64,000 nt of DNA from Nonomuraea sp. NBC_00507 (GTDB lineage Bacteria; Actinomycetota; Actinomycetes; Streptosporangiales; Streptosporangiaceae), in NCBI RefSeq assembly GCF_036013525.1, contig NZ_CP107853.1:4898001-4962000 (forward strand), read 5' to 3'. Shown in pieces: positions 1 to 8,827 of the stretch. The notes beneath the pieces were generated by a model. That model was not told where the DNA came from. It saw only the letters and a program-made list of their open reading frames with translations, and ran no database searches. A program made the position numbers and the translations under genes. Numbering within the stretch: the stretch's first letter is position 1; every line of letters starts with the position of its first letter.

Positions 1-253
1 CCGCGACGCCTTTGGTGATCTCGACGGGATAGTCGCCCTCCAGCGCGTGGAAGACGAGCTCCACCAGGGCCGTCGGCGTGGAACGGCGGCGCTGTCGCCG
101 GTAGCCGTGCCGGCGGATGAGCTCCTCCACGGCGGCGCGGGTTTCTGACGACACTTCGGAACGGCCGTTCACGACCTTGGAGACCGTCGCGGTGGAGACT
201 CCGGCCAGCTCGGCGAGCTGAGCGATGGTGAGAGGGGACGACTCCGAGGTCAT
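1..253 (-). CDS. LacI-family transcriptional regulator, N-terminal part (runs off the left edge)
   Basis: Amino-terminal part of a LacI-type DNA-binding regulator. Only 84 codons are in the window, so the sugar-binding domain is not seen. Residues about 8-55 form the helix-turn-helix (AELAGVSTATVSKVVNG, then ETRAAVEELIRRHGYR), the family hallmark. The ATG at 253 has no clear Shine-Dalgarno. Instead TAGACT at 260-265 sits 6 bases upstream, the spacing expected of a leaderless transcript. LacI-type proteins usually repress sugar-use genes and are released by a small saccharide. This is the nearest LacI-type gene to the TGTTAGCGCTAACA sites at 10966 and 13280, so it may be their ligand, but that link is inference. 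Confidence 0.9.
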   Translation of the reverse strand, partial: MTSESSPLTIAQLAELAGVSTATVSKVVNGRSEVSSETRAAVEELIRRHGYRRQRRRSTPTALVELVFHALEGDYPVEITKGVA

Positions 254-313
254 GGCGGCAGTCTAGTCACGGAGTGTGGGGGAGGCGGGCTGCCGCCGGT
301 GCCGCATGACTCG

Positions 314-342
314 GGCGGGCTCGGCCTTGCACCGAGCCCGCC
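314..342 (-). terminator. Hairpin after the truncated GH62 copy
   Basis: Perfect 11-bp stem, GGCGGGCTCGG (314-324) with CCGAGCCCGCC (332-342), and a 7-base loop. It lies about 40 bases past the GH62 stop codon and has no T-run, as is common in high-GC actinomycetes. The same hairpin follows the intact GH62 gene at 7299-7327, so it was copied with the gene. Confidence 0.7.
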
Positions 343-380
343 ACGCCGGCTCCACTTCGAGCCGGACCCGTGTCACGCCA

Positions 381-1306
381 TTAGCGCTGCAGCGTCAGCA
401 GGCCCGGCCGGTAGGGCAGGAGACCGTAGTCGCCGCCGGAGTTGGGGCTGCGTCCCTGGTAGAGCAGTTGAAGGTTGCAGGGATCGACGGTCATGGTCTG
501 GTCGGCGCTGGTGCGGATCAGTTCGCCGTGGCTGATGTCGTTGGTCCAGGTGGCGCCGCTGTTGGCCTTGCCGGCGAAGGGGTTGCTCTCGGTGGCGGCC
601 TGGGGTGTCCAGGAACCGTTCAGGCTGGTGGCGGTGAACGAGCGGAAGTAGCGGCCCTGGGAGCCGATCGCTTCGACGATCATGAGGTATTTGTTCTGGT
701 CCTTGAGCTTGTAGACCTGGACGGCTTCGAACAGGTTGTTCGTCGTGTCGCTCATGATCACCGTTGCGGTGGTGCCGAAGCTGCCCGGGAAGTTCCCGAT
801 GGGCATGCTGGCCCGGTAGATCTTGCCGTTGTCCCCGGCGAAGAACAGGTACATGTTCGTGCTGTCACCGATGAGCGTCTGGTCGATGGGGCCTGTTCCG
901 GAGCCTGAGATGCTCGCGGTGGAGAGCACCTGCTGCGCTGACCAGCCATTCGGGTTGGTGGGGTCGGTGGAGGTCCTGTAGGAGAAGGCGGTCCCGCCCC
1001 ACTGGTAGGCGAGCACCCAGATGTTCTTGGGGGCGAAGTAGAGGAGCGTGGGCGCGACAGTCGAGGTGTTCATCGTGTTCTGGCTGGCCGAGGCCATCTC
1101 GGACCAGTTGGTGAAGAGGCTGAAGTTCATCGAGCCCCACCTCGTGCCGAAGTCGTGCGTCGTGGCGTAGACGAGGTGCCTGCCGTTGTAGGGGGCGACG
1201 GTGAAGTCCTTGAGCGAGACCCAGCCCGACTTCGGCTGCGCCAGCGGGCCCGTCGAGGTCCAGCGGTAGGTCGACGGAAGATCACATTGACCCGGGTTGC
1301 CGCCGC
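381..1306 (-). pseudogene. GH62 alpha-L-arabinofuranosidase, 5'-truncated duplicate
   Basis: About 308 codons of a GH62 catalytic domain, from [13 protein letters not shown] to the stop at 381. It is almost base-for-base identical to the GH62 half of the intact gene at 7358-8812. The signal peptide and N-terminal CBM13 present in that gene are missing. Similarity stops near 1306, inside the glycine-rich linker (GGGNPG), where an oppositely oriented CBM6 fragment begins. The open frame continues to 1403, but those codons are antisense to the CBM6 remnant and encode no leader. The product could not be secreted normally, so I call it a pseudogene. It is very recent, because the catalytic region is undamaged. 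Confidence 0.85.
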
Positions 1307-2049
1307 CGTCTACTACGTCCTGTCCGCTGACTACACCGACAAGGGCGGCCTGAAGGGCAGCACCGGCATCACGCTGCAGCCGAAACACAAGCAGGCCGAG
1401 CACTTCACCGGCTCGTCCGGAATCCGGATCGTCGACGAGCCCGGAGCCGAGGGTGGCAGGCGCATCGGCGACATCTCCAACAATGACTGGATCTCCTTCC
1501 GGCCGCTCAACCTGTCCGGGATTGACACGGTGTCCTTCCGAGTCTCGGCGCCGTCCAGCACCGGGGCGTCCATCGAGCTGCGCGCCGACTCACCGACGGG
1601 GGCGCTCATCGCCTCCAGCCCCGTGCCGGCAACCGGGGGATGGAACACCTACGTGTCCCTGCCCGCGGTGGGGATCACCGACCCAGGCGGCACCCGTAAT
1701 GTCCATGTCGTGTTCAAGGCGCCGTCGGCGAACTCGTTCGACGTGGACTCCTTCACCTTCAACGGCAGGGGCGCCGGGCAGGGTGGCCCTCCCTAGCGCG
1801 CTGCGGGGTGTGGGATCGAACCGGTGCCTGGACGTCAACGGCGCCTCGCAGGCCAACGGCGCGCAGGTGCAGATCTGGGACTGCAACGGCCAGAACAACC
1901 AGAAATGGCGCCTCAACGCCGACGGCACCATCACCGCCATCGGGGCGAACAAGTGCCTGCACGTCAGTGGCGCCGGCACCGCCAACGGCACCAAGGTGCA
2001 GATCCGGGCCTGCTACGGCCAGAACAACCAGAAGTGGACCCGCGTCTGA
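1307..2049 (+). pseudogene. Carbohydrate-binding tail remnant (CBM6 then CBM13)
   Basis: 3' remnant of a larger secreted protein, with no start. Frame one (about 1307-1796) encodes [13 protein letters not shown] and then a CBM6-like domain ([36 protein letters not shown]). It matches in order the CBM6 segment of the ThuA/dehydrogenase protein at 44165 (LQPKRKQAEHY, WWSFDPVNLSN, VNFNWVDFVGKG). After a frame change near 1790, a second frame encodes two ricin-type repeats ([27 protein letters not shown], then KCLHVSGAG and ACYGQNNQKW) to the stop at 2049. The fragment probably came from a relative of the 44165 gene whose front was lost when the GH62 duplicate landed here. Confidence 0.75.
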
Positions 2050-2416
2050 TCCCCATGTGACGCCCGAACCCCGGAGCCGACCCGCCCTTCTGCGGACCGG
2101 CTCCGCGGCCTGGCCGGCGTGCCGCGGGTACCGCTGGCGTTGATTGCCGCGAAGGAGCAGCAGCCCGCGTTGGCCAGGCGGGGTGTTTGGTCCAGGAACC
2201 GGCGCGGACCCACGTTGCCGCCGTTGTGGGCTGCGAGCTTGTAGTCGGGGCCGCCGCCTGCTCAGCGGCCACCAAGCCCGCCACCCCATCGACGGCAAGC
2301 TCATGACGCTCGTCGACGAAGGCCTGCCAGTAGGAGTGGAACGGCAAACCGGTTTGACGGGTCTTCGTCGCATACGTTGACCCACATCCCTGCTGCCGCA
2401 AGGCGAGGAGGCCGAG
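2050..2416. other. Gap without an intact gene
   Basis: Holds a hairpin at 2072-2105 just after the CBM13 remnant. The rest shows short frames on both strands but none with a start, ribosome site and recognisable domain. A minus-strand stretch at about 2106-2215 (RRFLDQTPRLANAGCCSFAA) looks protein-like but I cannot assign it. This is most likely decayed sequence between two gene fragments. Confidence 0.5.
2072..2105 (+). terminator. Hairpin after the CBM13 remnant
   Basis: CGGAGCCG (2072-2079) pairs with CGGCTCCG (2098-2105) across an 18-base loop, 22 bases after the stop at 2049. There is no T-run. It is probably the old terminator of the lost gene. Confidence 0.45.
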
Positions 2417-2656
2417 ATGCGGGTCATCAAGGAGCGAGACGGCGGGATCGTCCGCCGGGTGCGACTGGTCGACGATGAGGGAGAGCTGGTGGGGCCGGTC
2501 TGCCGGTTCCTGGATCACCTCCGGAACAGGGAGTTCTCGCCGAACACCCTGAGCGCGTACGGATACGACCTGAAGTACCTGTTCACCTTCCTCGATCGGG
2601 AGGGCTTGAACTGGCAGGATTTCCGGGCGCCGCACATGCTGGCCGGGTTGCCATCG
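2417..2656 (+). pseudogene. Tyrosine recombinase (integrase), N-terminal fragment
   Basis: About 80 codons resembling the SAM-like core-binding domain of a phage-type integrase: a VDDEGELVGPVCRFLDHL stretch, then SPNTLSAYGYDLKYLFTFLD, a typical helix pair. GAGGAGG lies just before the ATG at 2417. After DFRAPHMLAG the reading changes to unrelated residues and the catalytic domain (R...HxxR...Y) is absent. The end point is placed where the small minus-strand gene begins. It is a remnant of a mobile element and may explain the rearranged DNA to its left. No attachment site could be identified. Confidence 0.7.
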
Positions 2657-2658
2657 AC

Positions 2659-2871
2659 TTACTTGCCTACCGCAGGTGGCCGTGACTTCTGCTGCCTGAT
2701 CTCGGCGTGTAGATTGCCGGCCAGTTCCTCCAAGGTCTCTCCGCAACGCACGTTGGAGAAACCGCTGTTCTTGGGCACGAAGTTGACTCGCATGGCGACC
2801 CAGCCTCCGGATATGTCGGTGATCTGCCAGCCGGGGAACCTGCTGAGCACTTGCTGCACGGTCAGAGACAC
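2659..2871 (-). CDS. Small hypothetical protein (70 aa)
   Basis: Unrecognised 70-residue protein containing TVQQVLSRFPGWQIT and a conserved-looking core around MRVNFVPKNSGF. I chose the GTG at 2871 because GGAG lies 7 bases upstream and because the start overlaps the end of the upstream gene (2862) by 10 bases, which implies translational coupling. The longer frame to 3048 would run through the upstream gene and is rejected. The pair 3182-2862 and 2871-2659 is transcribed away from an XRE-type regulator and is probably controlled by it. There is no signal peptide or membrane segment. Function unknown. Confidence 0.65.
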   Translation of the reverse strand: MSLTVQQVLSRFPGWQITDISGGWVAMRVNFVPKNSGFSNVRCGETLEELAGNLHAEIRQQKSRPPAVGK

Positions 2872-3182
2872 GGCTGGACTCCGGCGATCAGCGATGAGAG
2901 CGGGTGTGACATGCGCAGTTCCGTGTAGCGAAGGGCGACTCGGTGGGCGGCGCGGGCCAGCTCTGTGAAGGGGTGCCCTGCGTAGATCGCTCGGTGTCTG
3001 CGTGGGTTCCAGCCCGTACGCCACCAGTACATGCCGTCCTCGCACCACACGATCAGGCCGACCCAGACCGACACCATGGGCGTGCCATAGGCGTGATGGA
3101 CGTCGGTAGTGATCCCTTTCTCCGCAAGAGCGGCGGCCAGTCGTTGGGCGGCGGCCAGGGGTTGAGGCGGTAGTGCGTTCAT
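2862..3182 (-). CDS. Hypothetical protein (106 aa)
   Basis: Unrecognised 106-residue soluble protein. Its middle is rich in tryptophan and aromatic residues (VSVWVGLIVWCEDGMYWWRTG), followed by HPFTELARAAHRVALRY. It starts at the ATG at 3182 and overlaps the downstream small gene by 10 bases. It is divergent from the XRE regulator at 3297 across a 114-base promoter region, a layout typical of a regulator and its target operon. Nothing identifies its biochemical role. Confidence 0.7.
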   Translation of the reverse strand: MNALPPQPLAAAQRLAAALAEKGITTDVHHAYGTPMVSVWVGLIVWCEDGMYWWRTGWNPRRHRAIYAGHPFTELARAAHRVALRYTELRMSHPLSSLIAGVQPCL

Positions 3183-3284
3183 GTACTGAGCGTCACCGTC
3201 ACGAAACCGCGGGTGAACGCCATAGTACTGCTGGTGGTACGCCTATTCCCGTCGCGAATATCGGTACGGTCGAGTTGGGCGGCT

Positions 3285-3290
3285 TAACCT
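3285..3290 (+). promoter_or_regulatory. Leaderless-type -10 element of the XRE gene
   Basis: TAACCT at 3285-3290 lies exactly 6 bases before the GTG start at 3297, with no Shine-Dalgarno between them. This is the geometry of leaderless transcription, common in actinomycetes. A -35 box is not obvious. Confidence 0.45.
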
Positions 3291-3296
3291 AGCGTT

Positions 3297-4538
3297 GTGA
3301 CCCAGATACCGCCCCAGTTCTGGTCCGGGCCAGTCGTGGCCGCTGCCCTCGCCGAGTGTGATCTCCCAACCATCCTCGAAGAGGTGCGGCGGGTACACGG
3401 TTGGACGCAGGGCCAGCTTGCTGAGGCGGTCGGCTACTCCCAGAGCTGGGTGTCCAAGGTGCTGCGTGGCCGTCAGCCGCTCACTGTGGACCAGGTTCGG
3501 GAGATATCCATCCAGATCGGGGTGCCGCTTCACTTGCTCCGATTCGGAGCCCGAGGGGATGAGGATCCGACGAAGCGCAGAGATTTCGGCAAGGCGGTGG
3601 CGTTGACCGCGCTGGCGGGCGTGGCCTTGCCCAAGAGCCCGGATGTGGACGAGACGACGGCCGCCACGCTGACCAGCATCACCGGCGCCCAGCGTCGTTT
3701 GGAGGCCGTCACACCTGCGCGTGAACTCGCCCGTCCAGCCGTGACCCAGGTCGATCTCGCGAACCGCGTTCTCGGCCGCGCGTCGCGATCGCCGCATGCT
3801 GACGAGGTCCGGGCCGGTCTGAGCGAGGCGGCGGGCTTCGCGGCCTGGGTGCATGCCGACATGCAGGACACCGGTTCGGCGCGCTTCTACTACCGTCGCG
3901 CTATCGACAGCGCGCGGCAGGCCAACAACGCGCTGCTGGCTGCGTACATGATCGGTAGTCTGGCCGCGTTCGAGATCGACGCCGCCGACCCGCTGATCGG
4001 ACTGAATCTCTTGGCGAGGGCGCGGCGGGAGATCGGTGAGCGGCCACCGGCCACCGGCCGTGCGTGGCTGTCGAGCCTCGAAGCGCTCGGTCACGCGACC
4101 GCACATGACGAGACGGCAGCGCTTCAGGCGTTGAGGGCGGCCGAGGCAGCGGTACGGGCTGGCGAGCGGGCCGTCACGCCACCCTGGCCATGGGTGTTCC
4201 CGTTCGATCATGCGAAGTTGGCGGGCTATCGCGCCCTGGTGATGGTACGCCTCAAGAGGCCGGCCGAAGCCGTTGCCGCCTTCAACGAGTCGCTCTTGTC
4301 GGCCCAACCCGGTCCGAAGCAGCGGGGCGTGCTCATGACTGAGGTAGCGGCTGCTGAGGCCATGTCGGGGCACTACGACGAGGCGTTGTATCTGGCGTCC
4401 AATGCGCTCACTGTGGGGACGACGTACGGCTCCGAGCGTGTCCTGCACAGGGTCAAGAACTTCCGCCGGGCGTATGGCGGGCCGTCGTCCGACGCCCTGC
4501 GCTCGTTCGACGAACGTCTTCACGCCACTCTGCTCTAG
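3297..4538 (+). CDS. XRE-family transcriptional regulator with TPR-like C-terminal region
   Basis: 413-residue cytoplasmic regulator. Residues about 26-82 are an XRE/cro helix-turn-helix (ILEEVRRVHGWTQGQLAEAV then SQSWVSKVLRGRQPLT). The remaining roughly 300 residues are alanine-rich paired helices of TPR type (ARFYYRRAIDSARQANNALL; YDEALYLASNALTVG). This is a large actinomycete regulator class in which the helical part is thought to sense a partner. It is probably in one unit with the SLOG-like gene that starts 8 bases after its stop. It is divergent from two small genes of unknown function. The GTG at 3297 is preceded by a leaderless-type -10 element. Target and signal unknown. Confidence 0.85.
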   Translation: MTQIPPQFWSGPVVAAALAECDLPTILEEVRRVHGWTQGQLAEAVGYSQSWVSKVLRGRQPLTVDQVREISIQIGVPLHLLRFGARGDEDPTKRRDFGKAVALTALAGVALPKSPDVDETTAATLTSITGAQRRLEAVTPARELARPAVTQVDLANRVLGRASRSPHADEVRAGLSEAAGFAAWVHADMQDTGSARFYYRRAIDSARQANNALLAAYMIGSLAAFEIDAADPLIGLNLLARARREIGERPPATGRAWLSSLEALGHATAHDETAALQALRAAEAAVRAGERAVTPPWPWVFPFDHAKLAGYRALVMVRLKRPAEAVAAFNESLLSAQPGPKQRGVLMTEVAAAEAMSGHYDEALYLASNALTVGTTYGSERVLHRVKNFRRAYGGPSSDALRSFDERLHATLL

Positions 4539-4545
4539 AGGGATC

Positions 4546-5022
4546 ATGGTCCGCATCGCTGTCTCCGGCCACCGGAGCCTTCCGGAAGAGACTGCTGTAC
4601 TGATCGATCGGGCGATATGTGAGGCGCTCGCGGATTACCTCCCCGACATCTGTGGGTTGTCCTGTCTGGCGGACGGAGCCGATCAGATTTTCGCCCGTGG
4701 AGTGCTCGCTGTCGGTGGAGCGCTGGAGGCAGTCATCCCGGCCAAGGAGTACCGAGACGGGCTGCCGCGAGAGTGCCATGCCGCTTACGACGAGTTGCTG
4801 GGCCGGGCGATCCGGACTCACAGGCTGGACTTTGTGGAGTCCACCTCGGAGTCCCATATGACGGCCAGCGCGCGCATGCTGGACGACGCCGATGTGTTGT
4901 TCGCCGTATGGGACGGGCAGCCCGCCCGAGGCTATGGAGGCACTGCTGATGTGGTGGCCGAGGCCCGGCGGCGGAAGGTCCCTGTGCGGGTGATCTGGCC
5001 CGAAGGAGCCCGGCGAGATTAA
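4546..5022 (+). CDS. SLOG/DprA-like nucleotide-binding-fold protein
   Basis: 158-residue soluble protein with a Rossmann-like SLOG pattern: VRIAVSGHR at the first strand, LSCLADGADQIFARG in the middle, and AVWDGQPARGYGGTADVVAEA near the end, a glycine-rich turn typical of LOG/DprA/YspA folds. Such proteins bind nucleotides or nucleotide-derived ligands and often work in stress, DNA uptake or defence circuits. The ATG at 4546 has GAGGG just upstream, and the gene follows the XRE regulator by 7 bases, so the two are probably co-transcribed. A strong palindrome follows its stop. The fold assignment is moderately sure; the role is unknown. Confidence 0.7.
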   Translation: MVRIAVSGHRSLPEETAVLIDRAICEALADYLPDICGLSCLADGADQIFARGVLAVGGALEAVIPAKEYRDGLPRECHAAYDELLGRAIRTHRLDFVESTSESHMTASARMLDDADVLFAVWDGQPARGYGGTADVVAEARRRKVPVRVIWPEGARRD

Positions 5023-5036
5023 GAGCCTCTAGGCGA

Positions 5037-5076
5037 GCCTCTAGACCTAGAGGTCGGTCTCTCTAGGTCTAGAGGC
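5037..5076. terminator. Perfect 16-bp inverted repeat, bidirectional terminator-like
   Basis: GCCTCTAGACCTAGAG (5037-5052) is the exact reverse complement of 5061-5076, separated by an 8-base loop GTCGGTCT. It lies 15 bases after the SLOG-like gene and upstream of the end of a convergent unit. It contains four CTAG tetramers, and another CTAG sits at 5028-5031. There is no T-run. Confidence 0.65.
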
Positions 5077-5083
5077 AGCGGCT

Positions 5084-5245
5084 CTACCCGTCGTCGCGAA
5101 TTCGTTCTCGTGCGATCTTGCGGGCGGTGGCGATACGTTGGCGAGCTACCTCGGCCCAGAAGGCTTCTCCGTGGCGATGGCCACTCCCGGCATAGCGCCA
5201 TTCGCCCACAGTCGCGGTCGTCTCAGGATCTGTCTGCGCGAGAAG
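5084..5245 (-). pseudogene. Remnant of a small actinobacterial ORF
   Basis: A 53-codon open stretch ending in TAG at 5084-5086. It reads like real protein in its last 48 residues (DPETTATVGEWRYAGSG, then AEVARQRIATARKIARERIR, mostly helical) but opens just after a TGA with no usable ATG or RBS. It is probably the tail of a gene whose start was lost next to the GH27 gene. Family not recognised. Confidence 0.35.
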
Positions 5246-5279
5246 TCAGACATCTCGATTCTCCTTCTCGAGAAGATGA

Positions 5280-6911
<1,632 letters not shown>

Positions 6912-6975
6912 TCAGTGAATCGAAGGCCGGACCCATGGGGTGGGCTGGCCACCCCATGAACCCGGTGCTCAGGGC

Positions 6976-7065
6976 TCAGGCGACCGTCGGGGTGGCCGCG
7001 CTGCGGTTGGCGATGAAGCCGAAGAGCGTCCTGCCTGCGGTGCCCGGGGCGGGGTGTCTTGACAT
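6976..7065 (-). pseudogene. CBM2-like C-terminal remnant
   Basis: A 29-codon frame from an ATG at 7065 to TGA at 6976. The sequence GRTLFGFIANRSAATPTVA resembles the end of a CBM2 module; compare TTTFGFTANGAAATPTLTC at the end of the esterase at 16621. The first ten residues do not fit and the rest of the module is absent. Probably a deletion scar. Confidence 0.4.
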
Positions 7066-7078
7066 GGCGCGGCTCCTT

Positions 7079-7201
7079 TCAGTGGAAGGAGGCGTTGGTC
7101 AGCGTCCCGGTCCAGGAGACGGTCGCGGTGCCGGTGAGTTGGGTCCAGCCGTTGGTGTTGACCGTCTGCGCGGGGGTGAGCTGGCGGTAGCTCTGGCCAT
7201 T
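7079..7201 (-). pseudogene. CBM4_9/CBM22-like C-terminal remnant
   Basis: About 40 codons ending at a stop at 7079. YRQLTPAQTVNTNGWTQLTG and TATVSWTGTLTNASFH match the last third of the C-terminal module of the GH43 protein at 14688 (LQLTPVTTVNSGGWTQLTG, TATVSWSGALTGATFY). It lacks the final strand and all upstream sequence. Remnant of a similar multimodular enzyme. Confidence 0.55.
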
Positions 7202-7298
7202 CTCATGGTGATCCTTTCGAGGGTGGCCCTCGGGCTCGGAGCGTTGCCCGACCCCTCGCTCCGTCAGCTGTATGAGCGCTGAGATGTCTGGTGACTCG

Positions 7299-7327
7299 GG
7301 CGGGCTCGGCCTTGCACCGAGCCCGCC
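7299..7327 (-). terminator. Hairpin after the GH43-GH62 operon
   Basis: GGCGGGCTCGG (7299-7309) pairs with CCGAGCCCGCC (7317-7327), loop of 7 bases, 30 bases past the GH62 stop. Identical to the hairpin at 314-342. Confidence 0.75.
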
Positions 7328-7357
7328 ACGCCGGCTCCGGCCGGACCTGTCACGCCA

Positions 7358-8812
7358 TTAGCGCTGCAGCGTCAGCAGGCCCGGCCGGTAGGGCAGGAGA
7401 CCGTAGTCGCCGCCGGAGTTGGGGCTGCGTCCCTGGTAGAGCAGTTGAAGGTTGCAGGGATCGACGGTCATGGTCTGGTCGGCGCTGGTGCGGATCAGTT
7501 CGCCGTGGCTGATGTCGTTGGTCCAGGTGGCGCCGCTGTTGGCCTTGCCGGCGAAGGGGTTGCTCTCGGTGGCGGCCTGGGGTGTCCAGGAACCGTTCAG
7601 GCTGGTGGCGGTGAATGAGCGGAAGTAGCGGCCCTGGGAGCCGATCGCTTCGACGATCATGAGGTATTTGTTCTGGTCCTTGAGCTTGTAGACCTGGACG
7701 GCTTCGAACAGGTTGTTCGTCGTGTCGCTCATGATCACCGTCGCGGTGGTGCCGAAGCTGCCCGGGAAGTTCCCGATGGGCATGCTGGCCCGGTAGATCT
7801 TGCCGTTGTCGCCGGCGAAGAACAGGTACATGTTCGTGCTGTCACCGATGAGCGTCTGGTCGATGGGGCCTGTTCCGGAGCCTGAGATGCTCGCGGTGGA
7901 GAGCACCTGCTGCGCTGACCAGCCATTCGGGTTGGTGGGGTCGGTGGAGGTCCTGTAGGAGAAGGCGGTCCCGCCCCACTGGTAGGCGAGCACCCAGATG
8001 TTCTTGGGGGCGAAGTAGAGGAGCGTGGGCGCGACAGTCGAGGTGTTCATCGTGTTCTGGCTGGCCGAGGCCATCTCGGACCAGTTGGTGAAGAGGCTGA
8101 AGTTCATCGAGCCCCACCTCGTGCCGAAGTCGTGCGTCGTGGCGTAGACGAGGTGCCTGCCGTTGTAGGGGGCGACGGTGAAGTCCTTGAGCGAGACCCA
8201 TCCCGACTTCGGCTGCGCCAGCGCGCCCGTCGATGTCCACCGGTACGTCGACGGAAGATCACATTGACCCGGGTTGCCGCCGCCATCGACCTTGACGAGC
8301 TGCCACTGCTGGTTGGCGCCGCCCCAGTCGTCGTACTGGACGATGTTGGCGCCGTCGGCGGTGGAGGCGCCCTGGACCTCCAGGGCCTTGTTGCTGTGGC
8401 GCGAGATGAACCTCACATGGCCGTCCGAGCTGTCGGCCAGCCGCCACTGCTGGTTGGTGCCGTTGGTGTCGGACCATTGCACGATCGCGCCGCCGTTGGC
8501 GGTGGACCAGTTGTAGACGTCGAGCATCTTGCCGGAGTGGCGGGACTTGATGCGGTAGTAGCCTCCGCCGGAGTCGACGAACTGCCACTGCTGCTGGTTG
8601 CCGTCGTTGCGGGTCCACTGGGTGATGCGGGCGCCGTCGTTCGTCGCGAGGTTGTAGACGTCCAGGGCCTTGCCGCTGTTGCGGTTGACCAGGACGTACC
8701 AGGCGGTGGTGTCGACGGTGGCCGCGCTGGCGGACTGCGTCTGAAGGGCGACGAACAGGCTCGCCAGTAAGGTGGCCAGCGTCGCGACGACGGCCATGGA
8801 TCTGACTTTCAC
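7358..8812 (-). CDS. Secreted CBM13-GH62 alpha-L-arabinofuranosidase
   Basis: 484 residues: signal peptide 1-30, N-terminal ricin-type CBM13 about 31-175 (three repeats, each ending NQQQWQF, NQQWRL or NQQWQL), a GGGNPG linker, and a GH62 domain about 180-484 ([43 protein letters not shown]). GH62 enzymes remove single alpha-L-arabinofuranosyl side chains from arabinoxylan, and the CBM13 would hold xylan. The GTG at 8812 is preceded by AAGG at 7 bases and lies 15 bases after the GH43 stop, so the two genes form an operon. A recent truncated copy of the catalytic half is at 381-1306. Confidence 0.93.
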   Translation of the reverse strand: MKVRSMAVVATLATLLASLFVALQTQSASAATVDTTAWYVLVNRNSGKALDVYNLATNDGARITQWTRNDGNQQQWQFVDSGGGYYRIKSRHSGKMLDVYNWSTANGGAIVQWSDTNGTNQQWRLADSSDGHVRFISRHSNKALEVQGASTADGANIVQYDDWGGANQQWQLVKVDGGGNPGQCDLPSTYRWTSTGALAQPKSGWVSLKDFTVAPYNGRHLVYATTHDFGTRWGSMNFSLFTNWSEMASASQNTMNTSTVAPTLLYFAPKNIWVLAYQWGGTAFSYRTSTDPTNPNGWSAQQVLSTASISGSGTGPIDQTLIGDSTNMYLFFAGDNGKIYRASMPIGNFPGSFGTTATVIMSDTTNNLFEAVQVYKLKDQNKYLMIVEAIGSQGRYFRSFTATSLNGSWTPQAATESNPFAGKANSGATWTNDISHGELIRTSADQTMTVDPCNLQLLYQGRSPNSGGDYGLLPYRPGLLTLQR

Positions 8813-8827
8813 GTCTGTGCCTTTCTG

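Noticed and set aside
2872..3048. N-terminal extension of the 70-residue small protein
   Set aside because: It would lie fully inside the coupled upstream gene; a GTG with GGAG at the right distance is present at 2871.
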